Below are positions 9,374-19,114 of a stretch of 64,000 nucleotides of DNA, piece by piece. Both the position numbers and the translations under genes were made by a program. The notes beneath the pieces were generated by a model. The model saw nothing but the letters and a program-made list of their open reading frames with translations. It searched no databases and was not told where the DNA came from. Numbering within the stretch: the stretch's first letter is position 1; each line of letters begins with the position of its first letter. The DNA is from Peptostreptococcus porci. Lineage in GTDB: Bacteria; Bacillota; Clostridia; Peptostreptococcales; Peptostreptococcaceae. Where the stretch lies: assembly GCF_009695815.1 (NCBI RefSeq), contig NZ_VUNE01000001.1, positions 1 through 64,000 on the forward strand. The letters are read 5' to 3'.

Positions 9374-9829
9374 ATGACAAAAAAATCTTATGAAGAAAGA
9401 ATGGATTCAACAGATGCAAAAATTATTGAAATTTTACAGGATAGTGGTAGAATTTCGATGAAAGATCTTGGTATTGCGGTGGGATTAACATCTCCAGCGG
9501 TATCAGAAAGAGTTAAAAGACTAGAGGAAGCAGGAATTATCTCAGGCTACAAAGCGATAATAAATCCTGATTCAATGGGAAGAGCTATTAAGGCATTTAT
9601 AAATGTTTCTCTTCCTGGAACTGCTTATGATGCATTTATCGAAAAGGTAAAGGGCGATCATAGAATAGTTGAGTGTCACCACATCACAGGTGATGATAGT
9701 TCTCTAATAAAAGTAATAGTTGAAAATATGGATGAGTTAGAGAATGTAATTGACGGATTGAAGGATTTTGGTAGAACAAAAACTTCAGTGATACTTTCAA
9801 CACCGGTTCAAGCCAAATCAATATTATAA
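9374..9829 (+). CDS. Lrp/AsnC family transcriptional regulator
   Basis: A 151-residue protein with an N-terminal winged HTH (DAKIIEILQDSGRISMKDLG, SPAVSERVKRLEEAGII) and a C-terminal RAM/ligand domain (VECHHITGDDSSLIKVIVENMDELE). Start ATG 9374 has the SD AGGTGGG four bases upstream; a GTG nine bases earlier overlaps that SD and is less likely. Such proteins sense amino acids. The effector and targets are unknown; the neighbours pncB and metG give no firm clue. Confidence 0.85.
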   Translation: MTKKSYEERMDSTDAKIIEILQDSGRISMKDLGIAVGLTSPAVSERVKRLEEAGIISGYKAIINPDSMGRAIKAFINVSLPGTAYDAFIEKVKGDHRIVECHHITGDDSSLIKVIVENMDELENVIDGLKDFGRTKTSVILSTPVQAKSIL

Positions 9830-9832
9830 TAA

Positions 9833-9861
9833 TTGACTTTTTATTGTGAATGATATAAAAT
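9833..9861 (+). promoter_or_regulatory. Promoter of the metG T-box transcript
   Basis: TTGACT (9833-9838), 17-base spacer, TAAAAT (9856-9861). It starts just after the stop of the Lrp gene and lies about 30 bases before the T-box stem I. Confidence 0.75.
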
Positions 9862-9892
9862 ACAATTAATAAATGCAAAATTAAATATTTGG

Positions 9893-10150
9893 CTGTGAAG
9901 AGAAGAGTAGATGTTCTGATGTTTAAGAGAGTTGGTGGTTGGTGAGAACCGATACAGTAAGAATATTGAAGATGGACTTGGAGCCTCATGTCTGAGTTTC
10001 TGTAGAAATAAGGGCATGCGTTGACGATGCGTTAAATCTAAGAGAGATTGTATTAATTTAATTTTATATTATAGTAATTCAATAATTAGGGTGGTACCGT
10101 GACTAATGCTCGCCCCTATGGTAAATTCATAGGAGCGAGATTTTTTATTT
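9893..10150 (+). promoter_or_regulatory. T-box riboswitch, methionine type, controlling metG
   Basis: Stem I begins around 9897 (GAAGAGAAGAGTAG) and contains GGTGAGAACCGA. The likely specifier is ATG at 9972-9974, in the context GAAGATGGA; a second ATG lies at 9988. The T-box core AGGGTGGTACCGTG occupies 10088-10101 and supplies the antiterminator bulge that reads the uncharged tRNA end. The competing terminator pairs 10110-10120 with 10129-10139 (one mismatch) and is followed by a T run to 10150. Uncharged tRNA-Met is expected to allow read-through into metG. Confidence 0.92.
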
Positions 10151-10162
10151 AGGAGGAAAATT

Positions 10163-12103
10163 ATGACAAAAAAAGAAACATTTTATATTACAACGCCTAT
10201 ATATTATCCGAGTGGAAGGTTGCATATAGGTCACACTTATACGACTGTGGCTGCTGATGCAATTGCGAGATTTAAGAGATTTTGTGGTTATGATGTTAGA
10301 TTCCTTACAGGAACTGACGAGCATGGGGAAAAGATTCAAAAAAAGGCACAAGAAGCAGGTATGAAGGAAATTGATTTTCTTGACGAACAGATTGCTGAGA
10401 TCAAAAAACTTTGGGAGAAACTAGAAATATCAAATGATGATTTCATAAGAACGACGGAAAAGAGACATACGGACGCAATTCAAAAGATATTTACAAAATT
10501 ATATGAACAAGGCGATATCTACAAGGGATCTTATGAGGGTAACTATTGTGTTCCATGTGAAAGCTTTTGGACAGAATCTCAAATGTTAGAGGGGAACAGA
10601 TGTCCTGATTGTGGTAGAGAAACAAAAATAGTCAAAGAAGAATCGTATTTCTTTAAGCTATCGAAGTATGAAGATAGAATAAGAGATTTATTCGAATCTG
10701 GACACTTCGTTGCACCTGAAAGCCGAAAAAATGAAATGATTAAGAACTTCTTAGATCCAGGTTTAGAAGATCTATCTGTAACTAGAACTTCATTTGATTG
10801 GGGCGTAAAGGTTCCTTTTGATGAAAAACACGTAATCTATGTCTGGGTGGACGCTCTTTGTAACTATATAACTGCTTTGGGATATATGAGTGATGATGAA
10901 ACACTTTATCAGAAATACTGGCCAGCTAATGTTCAATTAGTTGCAAAAGAAATTGTGAGATTCCATACGATAATTTGGCCTGCTTTACTAATGGCACTTG
11001 ATATACCAGTTCCAAAGATGGTGTTTGGTCATGGTTGGATATTATTTGCTGATGATAAAATGAGTAAGTCAAAAGGCAATATTGTTTATCCAGGTCCAAT
11101 GATAGAAAGATATGGAGTAGATGCGCTTAAGTATTTCTTGTTGAGAGAATTTTCATTTGGTCAAGATGGTAGCTATACACATAGAAACTTTGTAAATAGG
11201 ATCAACTTCGATTTGGCAAACGATCTTGGAAATCTTGTGAGTAGAACTGTTTCAATGGTTGAAAAATATAATGATGGAATACTTGTAAAAAATGATGCAA
11301 AGACAGAGTTTGACGATAGTTTGATCGATTTATACAAGGAAGTCAGAGTTGACTTTGAAAAGCAGATGAATGAATTGATGTATCATGAAGCACTAGAAAG
11401 CATTTGGAAATTTGTAAGGCGAACAAATAAATACATTGATGAAACTATGCCTTGGGCTTTGGCGAAGGATGATGCCAATAAAGATGTGCTAAACAAAGTT
11501 CTTTATAACTTATGTGAATCTATCAGATTGGCGGCGACTTTATTTAGTTCGCTTCTTCCAACTACTGCAATGGAAATATTTGATCAGTTAGGGATAAAAG
11601 GGAAAGATGAGCTATATAGCTGGAAAAGCTGTGATACATTCGGTTTGATTCCGGATGGAACAAAGGTGCATAAAGGAAAAGTATTATTCCCAAGACTTGA
11701 TGTGGAATCTGAAATAAAAGAACTGGAAAATTTGTTTGCTGAAAAAATAGTGGATCAGGAAAAACCTTTAGAGCATAAGGCTGAAATAACAATAGATGAT
11801 TTTGACAAGGTAGAGCTAAGAGTAGGAAAGGTTGTAAAATGTGAACCTCATCCAAAAGCCGATAGACTACTGGTATCTCAAATAAAAATTGGTTCAGAGA
11901 TGAGACAGATTGTGTCTGGAATTGCCCAATGGTATAAGCCAGAGGATATGGTCGGAAAAGAAGTTATAGTAGTATGCAACTTGAAGCCTGTAAAACTAAG
12001 AGGTGTTGAATCACAAGGTATGATTTTGGCAGCAGGTGACGATGGAGATGATTTGATTATTCCACAAGCTACAGGTGCCAAAGATGGAGCAGAGGTGAGA
12101 TAA
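10163..12103 (+). CDS. metG: Methionyl-tRNA synthetase with C-terminal tRNA-binding domain
   Basis: Class I synthetase of 646 residues. The HIGH motif appears as HIGH in [12 protein letters not shown] near residue 20 and the KMSKS motif as [10 protein letters not shown] near 298. The four zinc cysteines are visible (CVPC and CPDC, residues about 127-150). The last 110 residues form the EMAPII/Arc1-type tRNA-binding domain ([20 protein letters not shown]). Expression is controlled by the upstream T-box. The stop overlaps the tatD start by one base. Confidence 0.96.
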   Translation: MTKKETFYITTPIYYPSGRLHIGHTYTTVAADAIARFKRFCGYDVRFLTGTDEHGEKIQKKAQEAGMKEIDFLDEQIAEIKKLWEKLEISNDDFIRTTEKRHTDAIQKIFTKLYEQGDIYKGSYEGNYCVPCESFWTESQMLEGNRCPDCGRETKIVKEESYFFKLSKYEDRIRDLFESGHFVAPESRKNEMIKNFLDPGLEDLSVTRTSFDWGVKVPFDEKHVIYVWVDALCNYITALGYMSDDETLYQKYWPANVQLVAKEIVRFHTIIWPALLMALDIPVPKMVFGHGWILFADDKMSKSKGNIVYPGPMIERYGVDALKYFLLREFSFGQDGSYTHRNFVNRINFDLANDLGNLVSRTVSMVEKYNDGILVKNDAKTEFDDSLIDLYKEVRVDFEKQMNELMYHEALESIWKFVRRTNKYIDETMPWALAKDDANKDVLNKVLYNLCESIRLAATLFSSLLPTTAMEIFDQLGIKGKDELYSWKSCDTFGLIPDGTKVHKGKVLFPRLDVESEIKELENLFAEKIVDQEKPLEHKAEITIDDFDKVELRVGKVVKCEPHPKADRLLVSQIKIGSEMRQIVSGIAQWYKPEDMVGKEVIVVCNLKPVKLRGVESQGMILAAGDDGDDLIIPQATGAKDGAEVR

Positions 12104-12873
12104 TGCTTTTTGATTCACATGCTCATTTAAATGATGACAGATTTGACGAAGACAGAGAAGAGGCAATCGAATATATAAGAAAATCTGGAGTTGATTTGGT
12201 TGTAAATCCAGGTGCAGACATGGAAACATCAAAATCGGCAATAGAATTGGCAAATAAATACGACTTTATTTATAGTGCTGTTGGAGTTCATCCTCATGAT
12301 GTATCTGGAATGACCGAGTCTGATATAGAAACCTTGAGAACGTGGGCAAAAGAGAATGAAAAAGTAGTTGCCATCGGTGAAATAGGATTGGACTATTATT
12401 ATGATTTGTCACCAAGAGAAGATCAGAAAAAATGGTTTATTAGGCAGATTGAATTGGCAAATGAGCTTGGACTTCCATTTATTGTTCATGATAGAGATGC
12501 ACATGGTGATACTTTTGAAATAATAAAGAAGTACAAGGCAAAAGATACTGGTTGTGTCCTTCACTGCTACAGTGGTGCATTAGAGTTGGCACAGGAGTAT
12601 GTAAAGTTAGGTTGTTACATATCAATTCCAGGAACTGTCACTTTTAAAAATAATAAGAAAACTGTTGAAGTTGCAAAGGAAATACCACTTGAATGGCTGT
12701 TTATAGAAACAGATTCTCCATATATGGCACCAGTACCATTTAGAGGGAAAAGAAATGATCCATCTATGGTGAAGTATGTTGCTGAAAAGATAGCACTTGA
12801 AAAAGGAATTTCATATGAGGAAGTCTGCAGAGTCACAAAAGACAATGCTATGAAATTTTTTAAAATTAAATAA
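12103..12873 (+). CDS. tatD: TatD family metal-dependent deoxyribonuclease
   Basis: A 256-residue TIM-barrel hydrolase. Metal ligands are visible: FDSHAHLND at the N-terminus, GEIGLDYYYD, HDRDAH, LHCYSG and ETDSPYMAP near residue 205. TatD proteins are 3'-5' DNA exonucleases linked to DNA repair and turnover. It overlaps metG by one base (TAATG), as yabD follows metS in B. subtilis, so both are under the T-box. A terminator follows within 35 bases. Confidence 0.92.
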   Translation: MLFDSHAHLNDDRFDEDREEAIEYIRKSGVDLVVNPGADMETSKSAIELANKYDFIYSAVGVHPHDVSGMTESDIETLRTWAKENEKVVAIGEIGLDYYYDLSPREDQKKWFIRQIELANELGLPFIVHDRDAHGDTFEIIKKYKAKDTGCVLHCYSGALELAQEYVKLGCYISIPGTVTFKNNKKTVEVAKEIPLEWLFIETDSPYMAPVPFRGKRNDPSMVKYVAEKIALEKGISYEEVCRVTKDNAMKFFKIK

Positions 12874-12906
12874 TTAAAATTAAATAAAAAAACATAAAAT
12901 AAATAT

Positions 12907-12948
12907 AAAAAATGCTATAGATAAGTGAAATTACCTATGGCATTTTTT
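12907..12948. terminator. Terminator after metG-tatD
   Basis: A 14-bp stem (12907-12920 with 12935-12948, one G-T pair) with a 14-base loop and T run. The matching A tract on the left arm suggests it could act on either strand. Confidence 0.85.
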
Positions 12949-13322
12949 GTTGTATAAATATCAGTTGTCTAATATTTATCGTCGATGATAGAAATAAATC
13001 GATTTAAGGTTTCCGACAATATTTTTCTTTTATATAAAATAAGCGATAGATACATTTTATTTATATAACTTTAATTATAAATTAATACAATTTTTATACG
13101 AAATATTATATATAATATAACGTTATTTAAAAAATTAAATGAAAAAATGAATATTTTTATTAGGAAATGAAAATAATATCATTAAAATGAAATATAAAAT
13201 ATTTTTAAAATAATAGATAAAACTAACAAATAAGCATAATAATATGCTATTTTTTTTTGCAAAATATTATTTTTTAAGTAAAAATGCATTTAAAATATTC
13301 TTTTTTTGTAAATTGGTACAAG

Positions 13323-13351
13323 TTGCAAATATGTTTGGGATGTTTTATAAT
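13323..13351 (+). promoter_or_regulatory. Promoter of the first AraC-type regulator
   Basis: TTGCAA (13323-13328), 17-base spacer, TATAAT (13346-13351). The predicted leader before ATG 13569 is about 210 bases. Confidence 0.65.
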
Positions 13352-13568
13352 AAGTCATAATTTTACTAAAATTAATATAATTAAGCAATGATTAAAAAAA
13401 GAAAAAAATAAAAAAATTTTCGAATGAATAATTTAATCATTTTTAGTTAAATTCAATTTAAATCTTATAAATCGTATCTATTAATATGGGGGACAAGTAA
13501 AATTTTCAAAAATCGTAGAGAAGGGGAATTCGATAATTATTATAAATGGGGATAAAAGGAGGATATTT

Positions 13569-15980
13569 ATGGTCGGATTTTATGATAAGATATCACCTAA
13601 AAATAGTGATATAGAATCTGAGTATTATTCATTTTCATTTGCAAGTTATAGAGCGAATAGCTTTATATTAAATGAGAATTGCTATAGAGTTGTATTGGTG
13701 CTAGATGGAAATATAAGTATTATTTATATGGATGAGAAGATAAGTTTGAACAAGGGGCAATTATATATTATTAATCCTTGTAAGGTATATCGAGTGTTGT
13801 CAAACTGCAATCAAGAAAATTTGATTCTATACTTTGATATAAATCTGGAGTTTGCACTTAATGCATGTTCGGTAAAAACTATTGCTTCATTTGACTTTGA
13901 TAGTGTTCATGAGGACAATATCGAGTACCAAGAGATTATATCGACTATGAATGAGTTATTATGTTTGTACATTTTCGAAGAGAATGTTTCTGAAGGTGTG
14001 TATGTTAAGCTAGTAAGAAACATGCTTAAAAAGCTATTTGAAAATTTTTCATCAAAGGATTCAAATGATGAGAAAGAAAAAATTGATATTTGGTTTTCTA
14101 AAAAACTGGTTGAATATACAAAGATGATGTTTGAAGAACCACAGAATGGATACAGTCTTATGCAGTTATCCAGTGATTTTAACAATTATTCATCGTATGT
14201 ATCAAAAATATATAAAAAAGTACTTGGTGTTAAGTTTGTAGAGTGCCATATTTTTGCCCGTATTGAAAAATCAATGGAATGGCTAATTGATTCCGATAAG
14301 AGTATATTGGAGATTGCGACTGAGTGTGGATTTATGAGTTCAAAATCATTTTATGAGAACTATAAAAAATATATGGACGAAACTCCATCTCAGTTTAGAA
14401 AAAAGATGAGATGCTCGAGGCAACTGGACTACAAATATACAAATATGCCTTCAATCTTGGAATCGGATGTAGTATATGAAATTTTTGAAGAACGTGAGGA
14501 TGCAAACAGAACTGTGAGCAATGATAGTGATGAAGGTATACATTATGATATTGATGTCAACCGGAGTGGTTTTTCTGTGGAGGCTTGCAATAAGAGAGTG
14601 GTAAATTTAAATATATTTGGTGATAGGTGGATGGAGACAATTGAAACTATTCAGCGATCGCTGAGATATGATTATGTTACTATATCTCTTTTGTTCAATC
14701 GGAATGTATATTTTGTATATGATGAATTCAGTAAGGAAAGGATTGATTTCACAAAGTTTATGCATTATATTCACAAGCTGGAAAATCTTAATTTGAAACC
14801 AGTAATAGTTTTAGAGTTTATGCATATAAGCGATAAAAGTGATTTAATCAATATGAGAGAGGCTTCTTATAAAACATTGGAGCGATTTTTGAACAGTATC
14901 TCTGAAGTCATATCTGTGTCAAAATTAAAATACTGGAAATTTGAATTAAAAATGCCTTGGGTTTGGATGGATTATAAGGATGACGAGGAGTATTATTACA
15001 ATAAAAATCTTTACAATAAAATAAGGAAACTGATAAGGAATAAGCTTCAAAATAAGAAAATAGGAATACATATGGGTAATTTGAATTTGATAAAATCAAA
15101 TAAACAATATGAAAGGGTAAAGAGTATTGTGGATGATGATTTCGATATTGATTCACTGTCTTTTAGTGTGGTAGATCCATATATTTATTCTGATAAATCC
15201 AACAATAAGTGTGTTCTAATAAGAAGAAAAGAACATATTGATAAGATTATTAATTTTGTGAATTCGTTGAAGGAAAGGAACAGGTATAAGGTCTACATAT
15301 CTGATATGTACCTATATTATGAATGGGAAAAGCTATCTAGATATTATTGGGAATCGATGTTTGCTTTATGTGCAGTAGATTCATATATTGAAATGCAGGA
15401 AAACAAATTAGGAATATCGTCAGTTAAGTATTACAATAATATGTTTTCTAGCAGAGAAAGGTTTGAAAAGAAGAAAAAAGAATATATTGGAAAATATGAA
15501 TTGAGTAACGAGTTTGGAATTTATAATGCCTGTTTTTATGTTGAAAAAATTCTTTCTGAAATAAATGGTGAATGTATATACTCCGAACCAGGTGTGTTTT
15601 TTGTAAAGGATGATGATGAATATTTATGTTTGCTGTATCAAGACATTCATAGAAATATTAAAAAGGTATCAGATAAAGTTGTCATGAATTATAATAGCTC
15701 ACACGAAAAATACAAAATACGAATATCTGGTCTGCATGGAAGATATAAGATAAGCACAAAATCTACTCACTCAGAGAATGGAACATTTTATAGAGAATGG
15801 AAGAACATGGGAGCACCAAACCAATTGTCTAGAGAAGAGAAAGAATATATTTCTTCAAAAATAACGCCAAACCTGTATGTTGAATTTGTAGATATACATG
15901 ATACATATGATACTGAAATCAAGCTAGGTTTATTTGAAATTAAATTTATAAAAATAACAAAAATTGGAAACTTTGTGTAG
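13569..15980 (+). CDS. AraC-family regulator with degenerate GH39-like C-terminal domain (pilus locus 1)
   Basis: An 803-residue regulator. Residues 1-140 look like a cupin-type sensor domain (KGQLYIINPCKVYRVL). Residues about 172-281 are an AraC HTH pair (SLMQLSSDFNNYSSYVSKIYKK; ILEIATECGFMSSKSFYENYKKY). The remaining 500 residues resemble a GH39 barrel plus beta-sandwich: YWKFELKMPWVW near 454 aligns with the FEVWNEP of true glycosidases but lacks the Asn-Glu, and LYYEW near 585 keeps a Glu at the nucleophile position. It is thus probably a sensor rather than an enzyme (inference). SD AAAGGAGG, six bases before ATG. It heads a pilin-sortase locus and has a paralog at the head of the next one, so control of pili is likely. 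Confidence 0.8.
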   Translation: MVGFYDKISPKNSDIESEYYSFSFASYRANSFILNENCYRVVLVLDGNISIIYMDEKISLNKGQLYIINPCKVYRVLSNCNQENLILYFDINLEFALNACSVKTIASFDFDSVHEDNIEYQEIISTMNELLCLYIFEENVSEGVYVKLVRNMLKKLFENFSSKDSNDEKEKIDIWFSKKLVEYTKMMFEEPQNGYSLMQLSSDFNNYSSYVSKIYKKVLGVKFVECHIFARIEKSMEWLIDSDKSILEIATECGFMSSKSFYENYKKYMDETPSQFRKKMRCSRQLDYKYTNMPSILESDVVYEIFEEREDANRTVSNDSDEGIHYDIDVNRSGFSVEACNKRVVNLNIFGDRWMETIETIQRSLRYDYVTISLLFNRNVYFVYDEFSKERIDFTKFMHYIHKLENLNLKPVIVLEFMHISDKSDLINMREASYKTLERFLNSISEVISVSKLKYWKFELKMPWVWMDYKDDEEYYYNKNLYNKIRKLIRNKLQNKKIGIHMGNLNLIKSNKQYERVKSIVDDDFDIDSLSFSVVDPYIYSDKSNNKCVLIRRKEHIDKIINFVNSLKERNRYKVYISDMYLYYEWEKLSRYYWESMFALCAVDSYIEMQENKLGISSVKYYNNMFSSRERFEKKKKEYIGKYELSNEFGIYNACFYVEKILSEINGECIYSEPGVFFVKDDDEYLCLLYQDIHRNIKKVSDKVVMNYNSSHEKYKIRISGLHGRYKISTKSTHSENGTFYREWKNMGAPNQLSREEKEYISSKITPNLYVEFVDIHDTYDTEIKLGLFEIKFIKITKIGNFV

Positions 15981-16029
15981 ATGAATTTTCATTGATTGTC
16001 GTGAAAATAAGATGCCAATTTTTGAGTTG

Positions 16030-16064
16030 CCGTAGGAGAGAGGTCACTTTTCCTACGGTTTTTT
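16030..16064 (+). terminator. Terminator of regulator 1
   Basis: CCGTAGGA (16030-16037) pairs with TCCTACGG (16051-16058) and is followed by six T. Confidence 0.9.
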
Positions 16065-16247
16065 ATTTATACGATATATGTAAATATCTTAGAAGTATTA
16101 AAAAATGTTATTTTTAAAATGGTTTATTTTTATAGAAATCATTATCAATAAAATAAAAAAGGTTACAAAATAATTTGAAAAACTATCATTATTTAATAAA
16201 ATAGTTCTTTTTTTTAAAATCCGTAATTAATGAAATAAAAAAAGGAA

Positions 16248-16275
16248 TGCTTTATTTTTTCTTAATTGTTATACT
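16248..16275 (+). promoter_or_regulatory. Possible promoter of pilus operon 1
   Basis: TATACT at 16270-16275 lies in the context TTGTTATACTTGA, which resembles TTGTTATAATTCGA before tip adhesin 2. An AATG motif lies 22 bases upstream of GTTATA here and 23 bases upstream in locus 2. The -35 (TGCTTT, 16248-16253) is poor, as expected for an activator-dependent promoter. Confidence 0.4.
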
Positions 16276-16317
16276 TGATAAATAAGTGCTGTAAAAATTA
16301 TGAATAGGGGAGGTTTT

Positions 16318-18852
16318 ATGCTAAATATGAAGAAGAAATCAAAATTATTTTTTCTTGTATTATTGATATTTAGTATATTTGCAAATGTATATTCAAGTAC
16401 TATTTCGTACAGTATGGCAAGTGAAAAAGCCATTGTTGAGGGAAATGGATTAAATAGAAAAGGCGACTATGGTCTACTTGATTTTCTTGGAGATAATAAA
16501 TTGCAGAATATACTTGAGAAAAGTATTGGTAATAATGCAGACAGTGAAAAAAAAGTTGATGCTGAGGATGATAAGGAGAAGAGCTCTGATAATGAGGATT
16601 TGAAATCAAGCGGGGAATTATCGGATGACAAAGCTACAAGTCCTGAAATCACTGGCGAAAGTGAAAATGGGATTAATGAGTATGGTAATAATATAGGTAT
16701 GGCACTACGAAGTGCAAGAATGGCACGAGCAAATGAAACAAAAGTAAATGTAACAATTACCGATTTTGATATTGTTAAAGCGAAAAACGAAAGTTCTCCA
16801 CCGCTTAAGGAAATAATATGGTGGGAGAGTTACTTTTTAAAGATGAAATGGGAAATTCCTGGAGATTTGAAAAATCTTAAAAGAGGAGATTTTTTTGAGG
16901 TTGATTTGCCTGATACGTTGAATTTTCCATCGGAAAGTGCAGCCACTCGTTTTGACTTGATGACACCAGATGGCAAAGAACTGGTAGCAAAGGCAGTTGT
17001 TTCACCATTGGGCTCTGGTGGTGGAAAAATAAGGGTTACCTTTACTGAATATGTGGAAAGTCCGATTGGAAAGAAGGATTTAAAAGGAAGTATGTATCTT
17101 GCTTGTGCAGTTTCGACAAAATACTTAAAAAAGGAATTTGGAAATGAAATATCAATTACCATTAATGGTAAGACAAAAACAATAATAACTGATGGTTTAA
17201 AGAAACTTGGGAATGAGATATTATCAAAATGGTCTGAGAGAATAGCCAATAACCCTGAAAATAGTGAGGTTGAATGGGTAATGAGAATTAACCATAAAAA
17301 AGCCCTATTAACAAATGCTTATTTAAGCGATACTATTCAGGTTGAAAATGGAGATCCAAGTCTCATTTCATATGTTCCAGGATCTTTTCGCTTACTGCTA
17401 GTAAAGTATGATGAATATGGAAATCCTGTTAGAATTTATACAGAGATAAATATAAGTAGTTATGTTGAGTTATATAATGACAATCAATCATTCGATATTG
17501 ATTTAGAAGAGGTATGGAATCAACTTATAAGACCGCTTAATTTGAAGGATGATGAAGGAAGACTGATACGTAATATTGATAGAAGTCAGTTTATGCTTAG
17601 ATATAGATCTAATTATATACCAGGATTCAAATTGAGAAATAAGGCAAGATTATATGCAAATAATCGATATGACGAAGTAAGTGGAAAATTTGAAGTAGCA
17701 TTTTCAGGTGGAGAAGGGTCTGCTGGAACTATTGGTAGACTGAAGATTCGTAAGGTCGATAAAGACAATGTTACAAAATTGCTTGCAGGAGCAAAGTTTA
17801 GTATTAGAAACAAAAATACAGGCAAAGTATTTACATTGGAAACAAATTCAAAAGGCGAGGCAATTTCAGAGGTATTGGAGCCAGGAAGCTATACCATTGA
17901 AGAGGTGACACCACCTCAAGGATATATAAAAAACAATCAAATATATACCTATGAGGTAAAAGGGGATCAGGTAAATCTGCTTTCAATAAAAAATGAGCGA
18001 AAGAGAATAAATATACCAGTGGAAAAAATTTGGCTAGACTACAATGGCAGTCAAATACCAAACGAGAAGACAAAGGGATATCCTCCAATCAGTATAACAC
18101 TTAAAAGAAAGATAAATAATGTAGAGGATAATACTTTTTCAGTTGTAAGATCACTTAAGTACAATGCTGACCCGAATTTGTCTTGGAAATATGTATTCGA
18201 TAAACTAGAATTGCAAAATGACAATGGGGATTATTATACATACTATATTGAAGAGGATAGGAGTGCTTTGACAGGAGATTTTGAGTTTTATAAATATGAC
18301 AAGCAGAGCTATACTGGTAAAAGTAATGACACTGGATTGATAAATGAAACCTTGAGAGTTTACAACAAAGAGAAAAAGAAATTGTTTGATCTTCCAGTAG
18401 AAAAACTGTGGCAAAGTGCTTCTGGTCAGCCTATAAGTCATGAAGATTTGCCACCAATAGTGGTTAAGTTATATAGAAGATCTACAAGTTCACCAGAAGA
18501 AGTTGTGAAAGTGAATGGGAATGATACCATGACAATAAATAGAAATCCGAGTGGTCATTGGCAATATGTATATAAAAATCTGGATATAAAGGATCCAGCT
18601 GGAAACTTTTATACATATGAGGTTAGAGAAATTGTTCCAAAAGGATTTACTGAAGTATCTGAAGAAAATGAGAGAACCTTGGTAATCAAAGAGGGAACAA
18701 ACTTCTCAACTGTAGGATTAAAGCTAAAAAACAAGGTTAATCCTGAATATCCTGCGACTGGTGGAATTGGTAGCATTGCTATCGTAGTTACTGGTTTCTT
18801 GATGGTTTGCATTGGAAGGCTATTTAAGAGATTCGCTGATTCTAGCAACTAG
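16318..18852 (+). CDS. LPXTG-type pilus tip adhesin with collagen-binding-like head (locus 1)
   Basis: A secreted, sortase-linked surface protein of 844 residues. A signal peptide (residues 1 to about 38) precedes an acidic Ser/Asp/Glu linker. Residues about 140-270 and 285-460 resemble the paired Ig-like adhesive domains of MSCRAMM proteins (GDFFEVDLPDTLNF; VEWVMRINHKKALLTNAYLSDTI fits Collagen_bind). Three Cna_B domains follow, starting near 471, 564 and 690. The C-terminus has the sorting signal YPATGG (811), a hydrophobic span and basic tail. Start ATG 16318 has the SD AGGGGAGG; an upstream ATG at 16300 lacks one. Large size and first place in the operon suggest the tip pilin; collagen binding is inferred only. 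Confidence 0.85.
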   Translation: MLNMKKKSKLFFLVLLIFSIFANVYSSTISYSMASEKAIVEGNGLNRKGDYGLLDFLGDNKLQNILEKSIGNNADSEKKVDAEDDKEKSSDNEDLKSSGELSDDKATSPEITGESENGINEYGNNIGMALRSARMARANETKVNVTITDFDIVKAKNESSPPLKEIIWWESYFLKMKWEIPGDLKNLKRGDFFEVDLPDTLNFPSESAATRFDLMTPDGKELVAKAVVSPLGSGGGKIRVTFTEYVESPIGKKDLKGSMYLACAVSTKYLKKEFGNEISITINGKTKTIITDGLKKLGNEILSKWSERIANNPENSEVEWVMRINHKKALLTNAYLSDTIQVENGDPSLISYVPGSFRLLLVKYDEYGNPVRIYTEINISSYVELYNDNQSFDIDLEEVWNQLIRPLNLKDDEGRLIRNIDRSQFMLRYRSNYIPGFKLRNKARLYANNRYDEVSGKFEVAFSGGEGSAGTIGRLKIRKVDKDNVTKLLAGAKFSIRNKNTGKVFTLETNSKGEAISEVLEPGSYTIEEVTPPQGYIKNNQIYTYEVKGDQVNLLSIKNERKRINIPVEKIWLDYNGSQIPNEKTKGYPPISITLKRKINNVEDNTFSVVRSLKYNADPNLSWKYVFDKLELQNDNGDYYTYYIEEDRSALTGDFEFYKYDKQSYTGKSNDTGLINETLRVYNKEKKKLFDLPVEKLWQSASGQPISHEDLPPIVVKLYRRSTSSPEEVVKVNGNDTMTINRNPSGHWQYVYKNLDIKDPAGNFYTYEVREIVPKGFTEVSEENERTLVIKEGTNFSTVGLKLKNKVNPEYPATGGIGSIAIVVTGFLMVCIGRLFKRFADSSN

Positions 18853-19114
18853 CATTGAGGGTATAGAGATTTACTGCACGATATTGTGATTACATTGTAT
18901 TGTGAATTATGTAGAAAAAACATAGATGAAATAATTAAATAACTTGCTTATTTGTATCAAAGCTCGCTCATTAATAGTGTTTTATGTAATTTTGATATGA
19001 GTTTGTTGTAATTTCAGTGGGTTGTATTTTTGATAATTTAAAAAACTTATTTTTGAGCTGAGTTGAATGATATTAATAAATAAAAAAATTAATTTAAATA
19101 ATGGGGAGGAAAAA

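Larger units (their letters stand above)
12874..13568. other. 695-base AT-rich gap before the first pilus locus
   Basis: Contains the tatD terminator (12907-12948), then about 370 bases of almost pure A/T without frames, then the promoter of the regulator gene (13323-13351) and its untranslated leader of about 210 bases. The leader has a 10-bp inverted repeat (AATGATTAAA 13387-13396 with 13432-13441) of unknown meaning. No tRNA, integrase or att-like duplication is visible. Confidence 0.65.
15981..16317. other. 337-base gap between regulator 1 and tip adhesin 1
   Basis: Holds the regulator's terminator (16030-16064), an AT-rich stretch with two similar segments (ATCATTATCAATAAAATA around 16138 and TATCATTATTTAATAAAATA around 16186) that could be activator half-sites, and a possible promoter near 16248-16275. 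Confidence 0.5.
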
